Shown here: positions 1-7,962 of the stretch, piece after piece
How the letters are laid out: the number at the start of each line of letters is the position of its first letter
Numbering within the stretch: the stretch's first letter is position 1
NCBI GenBank assembly: GCA_900549485.1
Contig: UROG01000021.1
Coordinates: 1 to 42,649, forward strand
Origin: an uncultured Eubacteriales bacterium
GTDB lineage: Bacteria; Bacillota; Clostridia; Oscillospirales; Oscillospiraceae
Reading direction: 5' to 3'
DNA length: 42,649 nucleotides
Translations under genes and position numbers: made by a program
The notes under the pieces: generated by a model
The model's input: the letters and a program-made list of their open reading frames with translations, nothing else
Database searches by the model: none
What the model was told of the DNA's origin: nothing

Positions 1-41
1 GTATAGGTGGAACCTACATCGCAGCCGCCGAAATACTTCAT
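1..41 (-). CDS. 2-hydroxyacyl-CoA dehydratase activator (HgdC/BadF-type ATPase), 5' end only
   Basis: Only the first 13 or so codons are in the window, reading leftward from an ATG at 41. They encode MKYFGGCDVGSTYT. The run from the early cysteine through DVGST matches the phosphate-1 loop at the N terminus of the ASKHA-fold activators (HgdC, BadF/BadG, YjiL). A good ribosome site (GGAGGG) sits at 49-54. Proteins of this family bind a [4Fe-4S] cluster between two subunits and use ATP to push one electron into the dehydratase. The position directly downstream of two dehydratase subunits on the same strand supports the call. The assignment rests on very few residues and on context. Confidence 0.7.
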   Translation of the reverse strand, partial: MKYFGGCDVGSTY

Positions 42-99
42 TTGTATACCCTCCAAAATGATTATTATCTTTTAATAAAATAATTAATTTTAATTTTTG

Positions 100-139
100 T
101 TTTCTTCCGGTAAATATTTCCGGATTTACCGGAAGAAAA
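100..139. repeat. 16-bp perfect inverted repeat
   Basis: TTTTCTTCCGGTAAAT at 100-115 is repeated in inverted form at 124-139, with an 8-base spacer. It lies between the large dehydratase subunit and the activator gene. Neither side has a clear T-run outside the stem, so it is not a textbook terminator. It could be a processing or partial termination site inside the operon. Confidence 0.8.
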
Positions 140-173
140 TATTTGCAAAAGTTTGCGAAAAAGCTACTGTTAA

Positions 174-213
174 AAGCCTCGCTACGCGGGGATTCGTTCC
201 GTAAGCTTTTGTT
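174..213. repeat. 40-bp direct repeat, copy 1
   Basis: The 40 bases 174-213 are identical to 292-331. The unit contains CCTCGC-TAC-GCGGGG, which can fold into a 6-bp hairpin with one wobble pair. It ends in GCTTTTGTT, and in this copy that continues into a second small palindrome (GCTTTT-GTT-AAAAGC). The gap between the activator start (41) and the dehydratase stop (340) is otherwise without a gene. Confidence 0.9.
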
Positions 214-291
214 AAAAGCCCCCGTAAACCGTTTTGAAAACCAACGGAGTGTTTGCAAAACGGAGAGGAAAAACGAAAGCGAGAGGATAAG

Positions 292-331
292 AAGCCTCGC
301 TACGCGGGGATTCGTTCCGTAAGCTTTTGTT
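292..331. repeat. 40-bp direct repeat, copy 2
   Basis: Identical to 174-213, with 78 bases between the copies. This copy ends 8 bases short of the dehydratase stop codon. The exact identity suggests a recent duplication or a small dispersed repeat family. Confidence 0.9.
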
Positions 332-339
332 TTGACGTG

Positions 340-2124
340 TTACATGCACACTTCGTCTTCAAACTCAACAAGGGACGGATCGATAGGCTCAGCGCGCATA
401 ACGGTACGCATATATTCGCTGACCTTGTCGCGCATTGTGCGGCGGGAAACGGTACGCGGGTCCATAAGATCGTGCTCGACCCAGATGAGGTCAAGACCGC
501 GCTGACGGCCCTGATCGTCCAGAATACCCTGAACGGTTGCCATATTCTTGCAGGCGACGTTCTGATACATAATAACGAGCTTGGCGTTCCAGTCCTCGCA
601 CTGCTTCCAGCACTCGTCAACAACGTTCTGATAACCGCCGTTGGTGTGACGGCGCATGACCATACGCTCATAAAGACGGGCGAGATCGCGGAGAGCTTCT
701 TCCTTATCTTCGGTCTCAAGGTGCTTTGTGAAGTTGAGGGATTCCATCTCAACCAGCACGTTGATGCCCCAGCAGTTTGCCGCCCAGTTGGAGAAGTTTG
801 CATAGTAGTGGGCAGGGCAGGACCACACGATAGCGCGGTACTTCATCTTGCCGGGATACGGCTCTTCCTTTGCTTCGTATGCCTGGAGCAGCAGCCTGTT
901 GACCTTTTCGCTGGTGTCGAGAACTCTGGGGTCAGCGCCGCCGTCCATCTCGTAGTTCCACTTGCGGAACAGCTCGTAGCAGGGACCGAGAAGCTGAGGA
1001 TATGCGCTCTTGTTGACTTCCCACTTGGTGAGCTCATAATCAGTCTCCTGATTGAAGCGCTTCATTGTGGCAAAGTATGCATCCCAGTTCCACTTTGCAC
1101 CGGTCTGCTCTTCAATGAACTTTATGCAGGCTCTGATATCTTCCGCACCCATCTGGACGGTTTCCTCATCCATATAGCGGACGGGGAAGCACAGGTGGAA
1201 CACAGGCAGGTTGGGGAAGCGGCGCGCCATGTAGGAGGAAGCCATTGTGGAGCCGTCGCAGGGCATGGAGGAGGAGATGAAGCACTTGCCCATATGAGGC
1301 AGAGCGTCTACGACGATCGCGCCGCACTCGGAAGAGGGAACAGGGCAGGTGTCCGCAGGCAGACCGTAGGATTCGACCGCGTCGATATACGGAACGCAGG
1401 TGAGCTGGTCGATCTCGGAAACGAGGAACACGGGCATGAGCTGGTAAGGAATACCGAGCAGGTCGGGGAAACCGGCCATGATCTGTCCCATGGTCATCTC
1501 GTCGAAGAGGACGACCTTCTGGTTGAGAGCTTCGCAGTTGCCGTTCTTCCTGTCGCACTTTGCGAGGAAAACGAGGTTTTCCGCAACATAACGGAACACA
1601 TCGTAAATAAGCAGATGGCTCATGCGCAGGTTGGAGCCGCGAAGACCCATGATGTTCTTATCCATGAAGCCGTGGCAGCAGAAATAGGAGATCATCCAGC
1701 GGTAGTAAAGCGCACTGTTGAGCGCGGGGATGAGATCCTTGGAGAAGGTCATGAGGAGCATTCCCCACATTTTTGCCCATTCGGAAAAATCATATATGGT
1801 GTCCTTGATACCGCGCCACTCACGGCGGACGGTCGCCATGGAGCCCTTGCGGTAAAGACGGCCGAGAGAACGTTCGCCGTTCTTGATACGGTCGATCTTT
1901 TCATCGGCGGAGAGAGCCATAAAGTCGGCATATTCGCCCTTTACGCGCTCAATATCGGACAGAGTATCGTTCAGAAGACCCTTGCCGTACGCCTTCCAAT
2001 CGGTAGCCTTGAGCATATCCCAGAAAATGCCGCCGACTTCGATGAGGTTTTTTTTCTGGTCTTCCCAGTTCATTTCGTCCTTGTAAGCCCAGAATTTGGG
2101 GTTGGGAAATTGTGCCTTAGCCAT
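340..2124 (-). CDS. 2-hydroxyacyl-CoA dehydratase / benzoyl-CoA reductase family protein, large subunit
   Basis: 594 residues. The C-terminal third carries the HgdB/BcrB/FldB-like domain: IVWSCPAHYY near 430, a helix ending in MYQNVACKNM near 535, and GLDLIWVEHDL near 560. Several cysteines (SCP, NCWG, VACKN) are candidate [4Fe-4S] ligands. At 594 residues it is longer than typical HgdA/HgdB proteins (about 380-480), with about 150 extra N-terminal residues. Family members catalyse radical dehydration of (R)-2-hydroxyacyl-CoA or reduction of aromatic acyl-CoA after one-electron activation. The ATG overlaps the upstream gene's stop by one base (TGATG), so translation is probably coupled. Substrate cannot be read from the sequence; HgdA/FldB/HadB/BcrB roles are all possible. 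Confidence 0.82.
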   Translation of the reverse strand: MAKAQFPNPKFWAYKDEMNWEDQKKNLIEVGGIFWDMLKATDWKAYGKGLLNDTLSDIERVKGEYADFMALSADEKIDRIKNGERSLGRLYRKGSMATVRREWRGIKDTIYDFSEWAKMWGMLLMTFSKDLIPALNSALYYRWMISYFCCHGFMDKNIMGLRGSNLRMSHLLIYDVFRYVAENLVFLAKCDRKNGNCEALNQKVVLFDEMTMGQIMAGFPDLLGIPYQLMPVFLVSEIDQLTCVPYIDAVESYGLPADTCPVPSSECGAIVVDALPHMGKCFISSSMPCDGSTMASSYMARRFPNLPVFHLCFPVRYMDEETVQMGAEDIRACIKFIEEQTGAKWNWDAYFATMKRFNQETDYELTKWEVNKSAYPQLLGPCYELFRKWNYEMDGGADPRVLDTSEKVNRLLLQAYEAKEEPYPGKMKYRAIVWSCPAHYYANFSNWAANCWGINVLVEMESLNFTKHLETEDKEEALRDLARLYERMVMRRHTNGGYQNVVDECWKQCEDWNAKLVIMYQNVACKNMATVQGILDDQGRQRGLDLIWVEHDLMDPRTVSRRTMRDKVSEYMRTVMRAEPIDPSLVEFEDEVCM

Positions 2125-3320
2125 CAGTCAATACCCTCCTCTTTGTGAATACGTTTGATTTCAAGCGATTCAACAAACGCCTGAACACGGGTACGGAGCT
2201 GACCGGAGTTGCCGTTGTTGTAGAGCCTGTCTATGGACAGAACGGGCCAGCCGTATTCGTCGTGCATGATATGGGAAACGAGCGCACGCTCGAAGCCCCA
2301 GTAATCGCAGTACTTCATCTGTTCGTAGATGATACCCTCCGCCTTGAACTCTCTTGCGAGGCGGTCGGCGGTCTCGCGGCGCTGAAGCACCTTCTCGTCC
2401 GCTATGTAGCGGGCGCACTCGGAAACCTGCATATAGTGGAGGCAGATCTGCTTGAGCGCATCCTCATCGTCCTTAAGCTCAATGACCTCGCGGCCGGGGG
2501 TGGAGCCGAAGCAGTAACGGTCGGAAACGACGAGCGCGCCGCAGTCCTCGATAAGCTTTGTGAGGCTGGGATCGTCTATTTCGGAGCCGACTATCGCCAC
2601 GCGTGCGCGGAACGGGCTCTTTTCATCGGGTTTTCTCTTCTTGAGCTCCTTGAGCGTTTCGCGGAGCTTGGGCAGAATGAGAGCTTTGGGGCAGCAGTAG
2701 GTCACAAGGTTGAGGATATGGAATTCATAACCGGTGATAACGGGATTTTCTGCCTTACGCATCTCACTTATCTCGGAGATGATCCTGCAAACCTCATTGT
2801 GCTCCTCAACAGCCTTGCGGATCGCCGCATCGGAGGTGTCCACACCGTACTTTTCGGTGAGAACGTCCAGCACACGCAGACGCATCTGCTTTACATAGGA
2901 TTCAAGAGTGTAGTCGGTGATCTTGTAGGGCATGTCGCAGTGGGTCACGAAGAAGTTGGGCTTGGAATTGACTTCGAGTATCTCGAAGTGTTCCATTGCT
3001 CTGTTCATCATGGAGCATGCGTCAACACCGATCATTGCGTCCAGGAACTGATAGCCGCCCTCTATACCACGCTCAACCAGAGCTCTTGCGAACTCACAGG
3101 TGTAGTTGGACATGTAGTAGGTGGCGATGTCGATGGAACCGGTGTTGGGTGCACGAAGACGAACCGAGAAGCAGTTGTCGCAATTGAGCAGAACTTCGGG
3201 GATGTGGAAGCAGGTATAGCCGAGGGCAAGCTTGCCGTCAGCCTGTGCCTGCTGCACCAGCTCATTGTTTGCGTTCTCAAGCAGGCTTTCGAAGTAGATC
3301 AGATGCTTAAGATCTTTCAA
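2124..3320 (-). CDS. 2-hydroxyacyl-CoA dehydratase family protein, second subunit
   Basis: 398 residues, the usual length for HgdB/BcrC-like subunits. Family marks: an N-terminal GYTCFHIPEVLL (the 'Gy-C-yxPxEl' element), a Rossmann-like RVAIVGSEIDDPSL near 240, DRYCFGS near 270, and a C-terminal YEQMKYCDYWGFE followed by PVLSIDRLYNNGNSGQLRTRVQAFVE. The last element matches the conserved end 'gQl-TR-eAF-E' of the family. Cysteines in CFHIP, DRYCFG and KYCDYW are the likely cluster ligands. It lies 16 bases downstream of the CooC-like gene and overlaps the large subunit by one base, so the two subunits are probably made in fixed ratio and form a heterodimer. The substrate is unknown. Confidence 0.85.
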   Translation of the reverse strand: MKDLKHLIYFESLLENANNELVQQAQADGKLALGYTCFHIPEVLLNCDNCFSVRLRAPNTGSIDIATYYMSNYTCEFARALVERGIEGGYQFLDAMIGVDACSMMNRAMEHFEILEVNSKPNFFVTHCDMPYKITDYTLESYVKQMRLRVLDVLTEKYGVDTSDAAIRKAVEEHNEVCRIISEISEMRKAENPVITGYEFHILNLVTYCCPKALILPKLRETLKELKKRKPDEKSPFRARVAIVGSEIDDPSLTKLIEDCGALVVSDRYCFGSTPGREVIELKDDEDALKQICLHYMQVSECARYIADEKVLQRRETADRLAREFKAEGIIYEQMKYCDYWGFERALVSHIMHDEYGWPVLSIDRLYNNGNSGQLRTRVQAFVESLEIKRIHKEEGID

Positions 3321-3335
3321 ATGTTACACCTCTTT

Positions 3336-4100
3336 TTAAAGAATTTCTATTTTACGGAGCGCTTCTTTCACCCCGTTAAGCATAGCCGAATCCTCCGGCA
3401 GCAGCATGACGCTCTGACCCTTTATGTCGTTTGCGGCAAAGTCGCTGTCAGCCGGTATAAATGCGAGTATGTCCACCCCGGGAATACTTATCATGTCTTT
3501 CAGTTCGGGATTGGTCATACGGTTCACGATGCAGCCGATCTTCTCATAAGAGATAAGCTCGTCGGCAACATCCTTGATCGTCCTGATAACCTGTCCGCCT
3601 TTTTTGGACTGATCGGTTATCAGCAGCAGGTGCGTGACCTTTTCCATAACGCGGCGCTGTATCTGCTCGATACCCGCCTCGCCGTCGATCACAACGTAGT
3701 CGAAGCTGTTGGCAAGAAGTCCGATGACCTCTTTGAGGTAAGAATTGACCTTGCAGTAGCAGCCGGAGCTTTCCGGACGGCCGATCGCCAGAAACGCAAA
3801 GCCCGGCATTTCAACCAGAGCGTCGAATATTCTGAACCTCGCCTCGGACAAAAGCTCAAGCGCTTCACGGGTCTCACCGTTTTCAACGCTGTCAACGATG
3901 CTCATGCGGATATCGTCCAGCGTCAGTTTAACATCCACGCCAAGAGCAACGGACAGACCGACAGCGGGATCGGCGTCTATCGCAAGGATCTTCTTGTCAG
4001 GGTATTTTTCTACCAGAAGCCTGACGATAGAAGCGCAGATGGACGTTTTGCCTACACCGCCCTTACCTGCCACAGTAATAATCTTGGCTTTATTTGCCAT
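3336..4100 (-). CDS. CooC-like metal-cluster maturation ATPase (MinD/ParA/Fer4_NifH superfamily)
   Basis: 254 residues from the ATG at 4100, which has GGGGGG just upstream; an in-frame ATG at 4154 is unlikely because it lacks a ribosome site and falls on the promoter. Deviant Walker A AGKGGVGKTS (11-20), switch I-type DADPAVGLSVALG (42-54), and Walker B VVIDGEAGIE. GRPESSGCYCK places a Cys-x-Cys at residues 114/116, as in CooC proteins, where the pair binds metal in the dimer. CooC inserts nickel into CO dehydrogenase; relatives serve other iron-sulfur enzymes. It is the first gene of an operon with two dehydratase-family subunits, so it more likely matures or repairs their clusters. No CO dehydrogenase is visible in the window. 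Confidence 0.82.
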   Translation of the reverse strand: MANKAKIITVAGKGGVGKTSICASIVRLLVEKYPDKKILAIDADPAVGLSVALGVDVKLTLDDIRMSIVDSVENGETREALELLSEARFRIFDALVEMPGFAFLAIGRPESSGCYCKVNSYLKEVIGLLANSFDYVVIDGEAGIEQIQRRVMEKVTHLLLITDQSKKGGQVIRTIKDVADELISYEKIGCIVNRMTNPELKDMISIPGVDILAFIPADSDFAANDIKGQSVMLLPEDSAMLNGVKEALRKIEIL

Positions 4101-4152
4101 GTTTGTCCCCCCTTGTGCACAGTGATGATGAGCCACTATTTGTATCTTATGC

Positions 4153-4181
4153 ATTTTAACATATAGTTAAAAAATATGCAA
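4153..4181 (-). promoter_or_regulatory. SigA-type promoter of the dehydratase operon
   Basis: On the minus strand TTGCAT (4181-4176), 17-base spacer, TAAAAT (4158-4153). It is about 50 bases upstream of the CooC-like gene start and is the only good promoter seen between this operon and the cinA terminator. Confidence 0.65.
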
Positions 4182-4239
4182 GTTAAACTCGAATAAAATA
4201 TGTTCAAAATGTTAACGCAGACACGATTGCAGAAAAAAA

Positions 4240-4274
4240 GAGCAAAAACAGGGCGGCGCATTTCTGCACCGCCC
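4240..4274 (-). terminator. Intrinsic terminator after cinA
   Basis: On the minus strand a 10-bp stem GGGCGGTGCA / TGCGCCGCCC (one G-U pair) with a GAAA tetraloop, followed by TGTTTTTG. It ends the acyltransferase-thiI-cinA transcript just before the dehydratase operon promoter. Confidence 0.9.
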
Positions 4275-4316
4275 GGAGAGACCGGAAAAGAACCGTGTCT
4301 TTTTATGTTTTGCTTG

Positions 4317-5576
4317 TCAATTCATTTCAACGGGAAGCCCTGTGACATAGCGCCGGATCATGTCGTATGCGTGATTGCCTGCCATTGTGCGTATGAAGCT
4401 GCGCGAACGGTGCGCGCCCATGTGCAGGGAACGCACATAGCATTTCTCACCCGCAGCCATTGAGACGAACACTGTGCCGACCTCGTGAACGCCGTCCCCG
4501 TCGGGTCCGGCAAGCCCCGTAATGCCTATGCCTATATCCGTGCCGAGAAGCGCCCGTACACGCGTCGCCATTTCATAGGCGACCTCGCGGCTGACGGCGC
4601 CTTTTTTCTCGATAAGCGCGCTGTCGATGCCGAGAAGCTTTGCTTTTGCGGCGTTGGTGTATGTCACAACGCCGCCCATGAATACCGCGCTTGCGCCCGG
4701 CAGATCGGTGAACCGCTTTGCAAGCTCACCTCCGGTGCAGCTTTCTGCGGCCGAGAAGGTCAGTCTCTTTTCCGTGAGAAGGGCGATCACCGCCTGCTCA
4801 AGCGTATCGGTATCGACGCCGTAGACGTAGCTGCCCATACGCTCCCTGACGTGCTCTATCACCGGAGCTATCATGGCTTCCGCAGCCTCCGCGCTTTCTG
4901 CCTTTGCCGTTATCTGTACAAGACAGTCGCATTCCTTGGCATAGGGAGCCATCGTGGGATTGACCATGACATTCATCTCATCGCAAAACTCCATATCCAC
5001 CGCGCTTTCGCCTATACCGAATATATGCACCGAATGGGACACGATCTGCTCGTCGGAAAGACGGCGCAGATAGGGGACGGCGCTCAGGGCGAACATAGCG
5101 CGGCATTCCTTCGGCGGCCCGGGCAGCATCACGACGACTTTTCCGTCCTTTTCAAAGGCGCAGCCGGGAGCCGTGCCGCAGGTGTTGCGGAAAACGGTGC
5201 AGCCCTCCGGAAGATAGGCCTGTTTATAGTTGTTTTCCGTAAAATGGCAGGAGTTTTTTATATATTCGTAAAGCCCGTCGTAGCTCTGCTGATCCCTGAC
5301 AAGCTTCAGCCCGAAGGCTTTGGCAAGGATATCCTTTGTGAGATCGTCGCAGGTCGGCCCCAGACCGCCGGTGGTTATTATGATATCGGCGCGTGACTTT
5401 GCGTTTTCGACACACTTTGCGAGCCTCTCCGGATTGTCGCCGACAACGGTGTGATATTTCACGTTTATGCCTATGCGCGAAAGCATTTCCGATATATCCC
5501 GTGCATCGGTATTCGTGACGTGGCCGAGCAGCAGCTCCGTTCCGACGGAAATTATTTCTGTGTCATAGCTTTTCAT
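4317..5576 (-). CDS. cinA: CinA: competence/damage-inducible protein, NMN amidohydrolase type
   Basis: 419 residues, the full length for CinA. The N-terminal molybdopterin-binding-like (MoCF/COG1058) domain has ISVGTELLLGHVTNTDA (9-25) and TTGGLGPTCDD near 70. A linker follows, then the C-terminal CinA/PncC deamidase domain with AAESCTGGELAKR near 277 and GITGLAGPDG near 355. The C-terminal domain hydrolyses nicotinamide mononucleotide to nicotinate mononucleotide and the N-terminal domain hydrolyses ADP-ribose; both feed pyridine nucleotide salvage. The ATG overlaps the thiI stop by one base (TAATG), so it is coupled to thiI. A strong terminator lies about 45 bases after the stop. Confidence 0.95.
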   Translation of the reverse strand: MKSYDTEIISVGTELLLGHVTNTDARDISEMLSRIGINVKYHTVVGDNPERLAKCVENAKSRADIIITTGGLGPTCDDLTKDILAKAFGLKLVRDQQSYDGLYEYIKNSCHFTENNYKQAYLPEGCTVFRNTCGTAPGCAFEKDGKVVVMLPGPPKECRAMFALSAVPYLRRLSDEQIVSHSVHIFGIGESAVDMEFCDEMNVMVNPTMAPYAKECDCLVQITAKAESAEAAEAMIAPVIEHVRERMGSYVYGVDTDTLEQAVIALLTEKRLTFSAAESCTGGELAKRFTDLPGASAVFMGGVVTYTNAAKAKLLGIDSALIEKKGAVSREVAYEMATRVRALLGTDIGIGITGLAGPDGDGVHEVGTVFVSMAAGEKCYVRSLHMGAHRSRSFIRTMAGNHAYDMIRRYVTGLPVEMN

Positions 5577-6745
5577 TATTCTACGGTTATCCTTTCAATG
5601 CCCGCGATAGCCTCGGAGACAAGCGCATCGATATCAAGCCTTGATTCTGCGGCTTCGACGTCCCTGAGCTTAGGTCTTGTGCAGGGGTGCTTGGGCGTGA
5701 AGACGGTGCAGCAGTCCTCATAGGGGAGAATGGAGGTGTCGAACGTGCCTATTCTGCGCGCCCATGCGATTATTTCCGCCTTGTCCATGCCGACGAGCGG
5801 CTGAAGAACGGGCGTGCTGACGACCGCCTGCGTTGACGCCATTGCGTCCATCGTCTGGCTTGCGACCTGACCGAGGTTTTCACCCGTGACAATTGCCTTT
5901 GCCTTGTTGTCGCGGGCTATTTTCTCCGCAATGCGCATCATGAAGCGGCGCATGACGAGCGTGAAATAATCCTCCGGACATTTGTCGCGTATCTCCTCCT
6001 GAATATGGGTGAAGGGAACGACCTCAATCGTCATTTTGCCGCAGTACTGCGTGAGTATCTGCGCAAGCTCCACCACCTTATCCTTTGCCTGCTGGGACGT
6101 GTAGGGGAAGGAGAAAAAGTGTATCGGGATAAGGCGCACGCCGCGGCGGCAGATCATATAGGTGGACACGGGGCTGTCTATGCCGCCGGAAAGCAGCGTA
6201 ACGGCAGTGCCGTTGGAGCCGACCGGCATGCCGCCCGCACCGGCTACGGGGGCGGCATGGACATATGCGGCAAGATCGCGCACCTCAATATGCACGGTGA
6301 GATCTGGGTCATGAACATCAACGGGAGTGTCCGGAAAAGCTTCGGCAAGCTCCCCGCCGACGTATTGGCTGAGCTGGATACTCGTCATGGGGAAGGACTT
6401 GTCGCTGCGCTTGGATTCGACCTTGAAGCTTTTTGCGTTTTCAAGATCGGCCTTGAGATATCTTTTCGCAAGCTCAACTATCGCGTCCTTATCCTTGGGG
6501 CAGGCGGCGGCGCGGACGAGGCTGATAACGCCGAACACCTTGGTCAGCGCCTCAAACGCGCCGTCCATATCCGCGTTGTCCTCTGCGCCCTCAACATAAA
6601 TTATAGATTGCAGGCAGTATACCTTGAATTTGCCTATCACGGCGAGTCTGCGCTTTATGTTGTTTACAAGCTTCTGCTCAAAAGTGCGGCGGTTAAGCCC
6701 TTTCAGCACGAGTTCGCCGAGCTTGAGAAGAATAATGTCATTCAT
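5576..6745 (-). CDS. thiI: ThiI: tRNA uracil 4-sulfurtransferase
   Basis: 389 residues. An N-terminal ferredoxin-like part (ILLKLGELVLKGLNRRTFE) is followed by a THUMP domain (about 60-165), then the PP-loop domain with LSGGIDSPVS (185-194) and the conserved EDCCTVFTPKHP near the C terminus. It adenylates U8 of tRNA and transfers sulfur to give 4-thiouridine; in some bacteria it also supplies sulfur for thiazole. The C-terminal rhodanese domain of the E. coli enzyme is absent, as is usual in Firmicutes, where a partner cysteine desulfurase (NifZ type) helps. No such desulfurase is next to it here. The stop overlaps cinA; a ribosome site (GGAAAGGA) precedes the ATG. Confidence 0.95.
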   Translation of the reverse strand: MNDIILLKLGELVLKGLNRRTFEQKLVNNIKRRLAVIGKFKVYCLQSIIYVEGAEDNADMDGAFEALTKVFGVISLVRAAACPKDKDAIVELAKRYLKADLENAKSFKVESKRSDKSFPMTSIQLSQYVGGELAEAFPDTPVDVHDPDLTVHIEVRDLAAYVHAAPVAGAGGMPVGSNGTAVTLLSGGIDSPVSTYMICRRGVRLIPIHFFSFPYTSQQAKDKVVELAQILTQYCGKMTIEVVPFTHIQEEIRDKCPEDYFTLVMRRFMMRIAEKIARDNKAKAIVTGENLGQVASQTMDAMASTQAVVSTPVLQPLVGMDKAEIIAWARRIGTFDTSILPYEDCCTVFTPKHPCTRPKLRDVEAAESRLDIDALVSEAIAGIERITVE

Positions 6746-6779
6746 TTATATAGTCCTTTCCGGGAATTGAATATGAAGA

Positions 6780-7841
6780 TTATGGGATGAGATAGCGAAG
6801 CACCGGAAGACGTTTGCACTGACGGCTTATGTAAAGACAGCCGAAATATATTCCCAGTGAGCCGAATATCAGCCAGAAGAAATTACCGCTGTCAAAACCG
6901 AAAAGCTCAGGGATACCGATGACGAAATAGTTGTGGATAAGATAAACGCCGAACGTACAGCCGGAAAACTCATAGACAAATTTACGAAGAAGCGGGTACT
7001 TTTCTTGCAAAGCGGCAAAGTCGGTGTATTTGAAGCGTACAAAAACGGCGACTGCCATTAAGAACGGCGGAACATTTATGTGACCTTTGAAAGCCGCATT
7101 TACTACGGGGAGACCGTATGAGAGGTATGCGGTGCCGAACAGGTGGAAAAATACCCCGACAAAGCCGCCTGCATAAATTATTTTTCGCCATTTGACGCTG
7201 ATATCTTTGTTTGCAAGCTGATAGCCAAGCAGTACGTACATGAAAAATTCCGGCTGGAAGAAAAAATGAGGGGTTATGTTGTTGGGAATACCGGTGAGCA
7301 TACATACCAAAGGTATTATAGAATGTAAAACAAAGAGTACGGCAATAACGCTGTTGAACACGAGGTCGCGCCTTTTGAAGCGGGAAAAGATCGGGATAAG
7401 CAGATAGCAGGAGAACAGGGCGAGAAAGAACCAATATATGCGGCTGAATCTGTCGTCCGCCATGCCGTACATAGCCTGAATAAAGCTGCACGGAAGCTGT
7501 GCGGTTATTTTCGGAAAGGCGCCGCTCGTATCTATGGAAAGATAAGGCCAGAACGTACCGAAAAGATACCAGAAAATAAACGGTATACCGGTTCTTATAA
7601 AACGCTTTTTGAAAAACTCAAGGGTTGAATATCTCTTGCGGTAATCCATGAGAGTCGCGCCGGATATCATAAAAAACATGCCTATCGGGAAGTTGCATAT
7701 AGACTCTATCAGCAGACTGTAAACCCAGCGTATTCCCGTTGGACGCGTCCAGAAAAATGCGTTGCAGTGTCCGATCGTGATGAGAAAGCAGGAGAGGAGA
7801 GTCAGGTAAGAGAAATATAAGGTCTTTGTTTTAGTATTCAT
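6780..7841 (-). CDS. Acyltransferase 3 family integral membrane protein
   Basis: 353 residues with about ten hydrophobic segments. The first helix carries the family histidine (LITIGHCNAFF, H25). After MFFMISGATLMDY comes a basic loop with FFKKRFIRTGIPFIFW, typical of Acyl_transf_3 (WecH/OafA/YiaH group). Such proteins move acetyl or succinyl groups across the membrane onto sugars, peptidoglycan or other surface polymers. The acceptor is not evident. GTGAGG precedes the ATG. It has its own promoter and lies 34 bases upstream of thiI, so it may be the first gene of the thiI-cinA transcript, though the functions are not obviously linked. Confidence 0.85.
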   Translation of the reverse strand: MNTKTKTLYFSYLTLLSCFLITIGHCNAFFWTRPTGIRWVYSLLIESICNFPIGMFFMISGATLMDYRKRYSTLEFFKKRFIRTGIPFIFWYLFGTFWPYLSIDTSGAFPKITAQLPCSFIQAMYGMADDRFSRIYWFFLALFSCYLLIPIFSRFKRRDLVFNSVIAVLFVLHSIIPLVCMLTGIPNNITPHFFFQPEFFMYVLLGYQLANKDISVKWRKIIYAGGFVGVFFHLFGTAYLSYGLPVVNAAFKGHINVPPFLMAVAVFVRFKYTDFAALQEKYPLLRKFVYEFSGCTFGVYLIHNYFVIGIPELFGFDSGNFFWLIFGSLGIYFGCLYISRQCKRLPVLRYLIP

Positions 7842-7875
7842 ATATACCTCACTGCAAAAGATAATTAACTTAAAT

Positions 7876-7904
7876 ATTATAACATGACTTAACGGTAAAG
7901 TCCA
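7876..7904 (-). promoter_or_regulatory. Promoter of the acyltransferase gene
   Basis: Minus strand TGGACT (7904-7899), 17-base spacer, TATAAT (7881-7876). The -10 is perfect, the -35 matches four of six. It follows directly after the terminator of the upstream RNA gene. Confidence 0.6.
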
Positions 7905-7930
7905 CGAAAAACGATTGTTTTTTGTGAAGC

Positions 7931-7962
7931 AAAAAAACTCCTCCGGATTTCTCCGGAGGAGC
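7931..7962 (-). terminator. Intrinsic terminator of the 6S-like RNA
   Basis: Minus strand: perfect 10-bp stem CTCCTCCGGA / TCCGGAGGAG, GAAA tetraloop, then seven T. A very strong rho-independent terminator with no coding region immediately before it, which points to an RNA gene. Confidence 0.95.

Noticed and set aside
174..331. CRISPR array
   Set aside because: Only two repeat copies with a spacer of 78 bases, no further units and no cas genes.
253..2148. Long plus-strand frame (631 codons) opposite the large dehydratase subunit
   Set aside because: It is the antisense of a clearly recognised gene, has no ribosome site and its product has no family traits. The high GC of third positions leaves such frames open.
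4154..4154. Longer start of the CooC-like protein at 4154
   Set aside because: It would place the promoter's -10 within the start codon region, has no ribosome site, and the N-terminal extension is unlike the family.
2145..4166. Long plus-strand frame (673 codons) opposite the second subunit and the CooC-like ATPase
   Set aside because: It covers two known genes and the promoter between operons on the other strand, and has no ribosome site.
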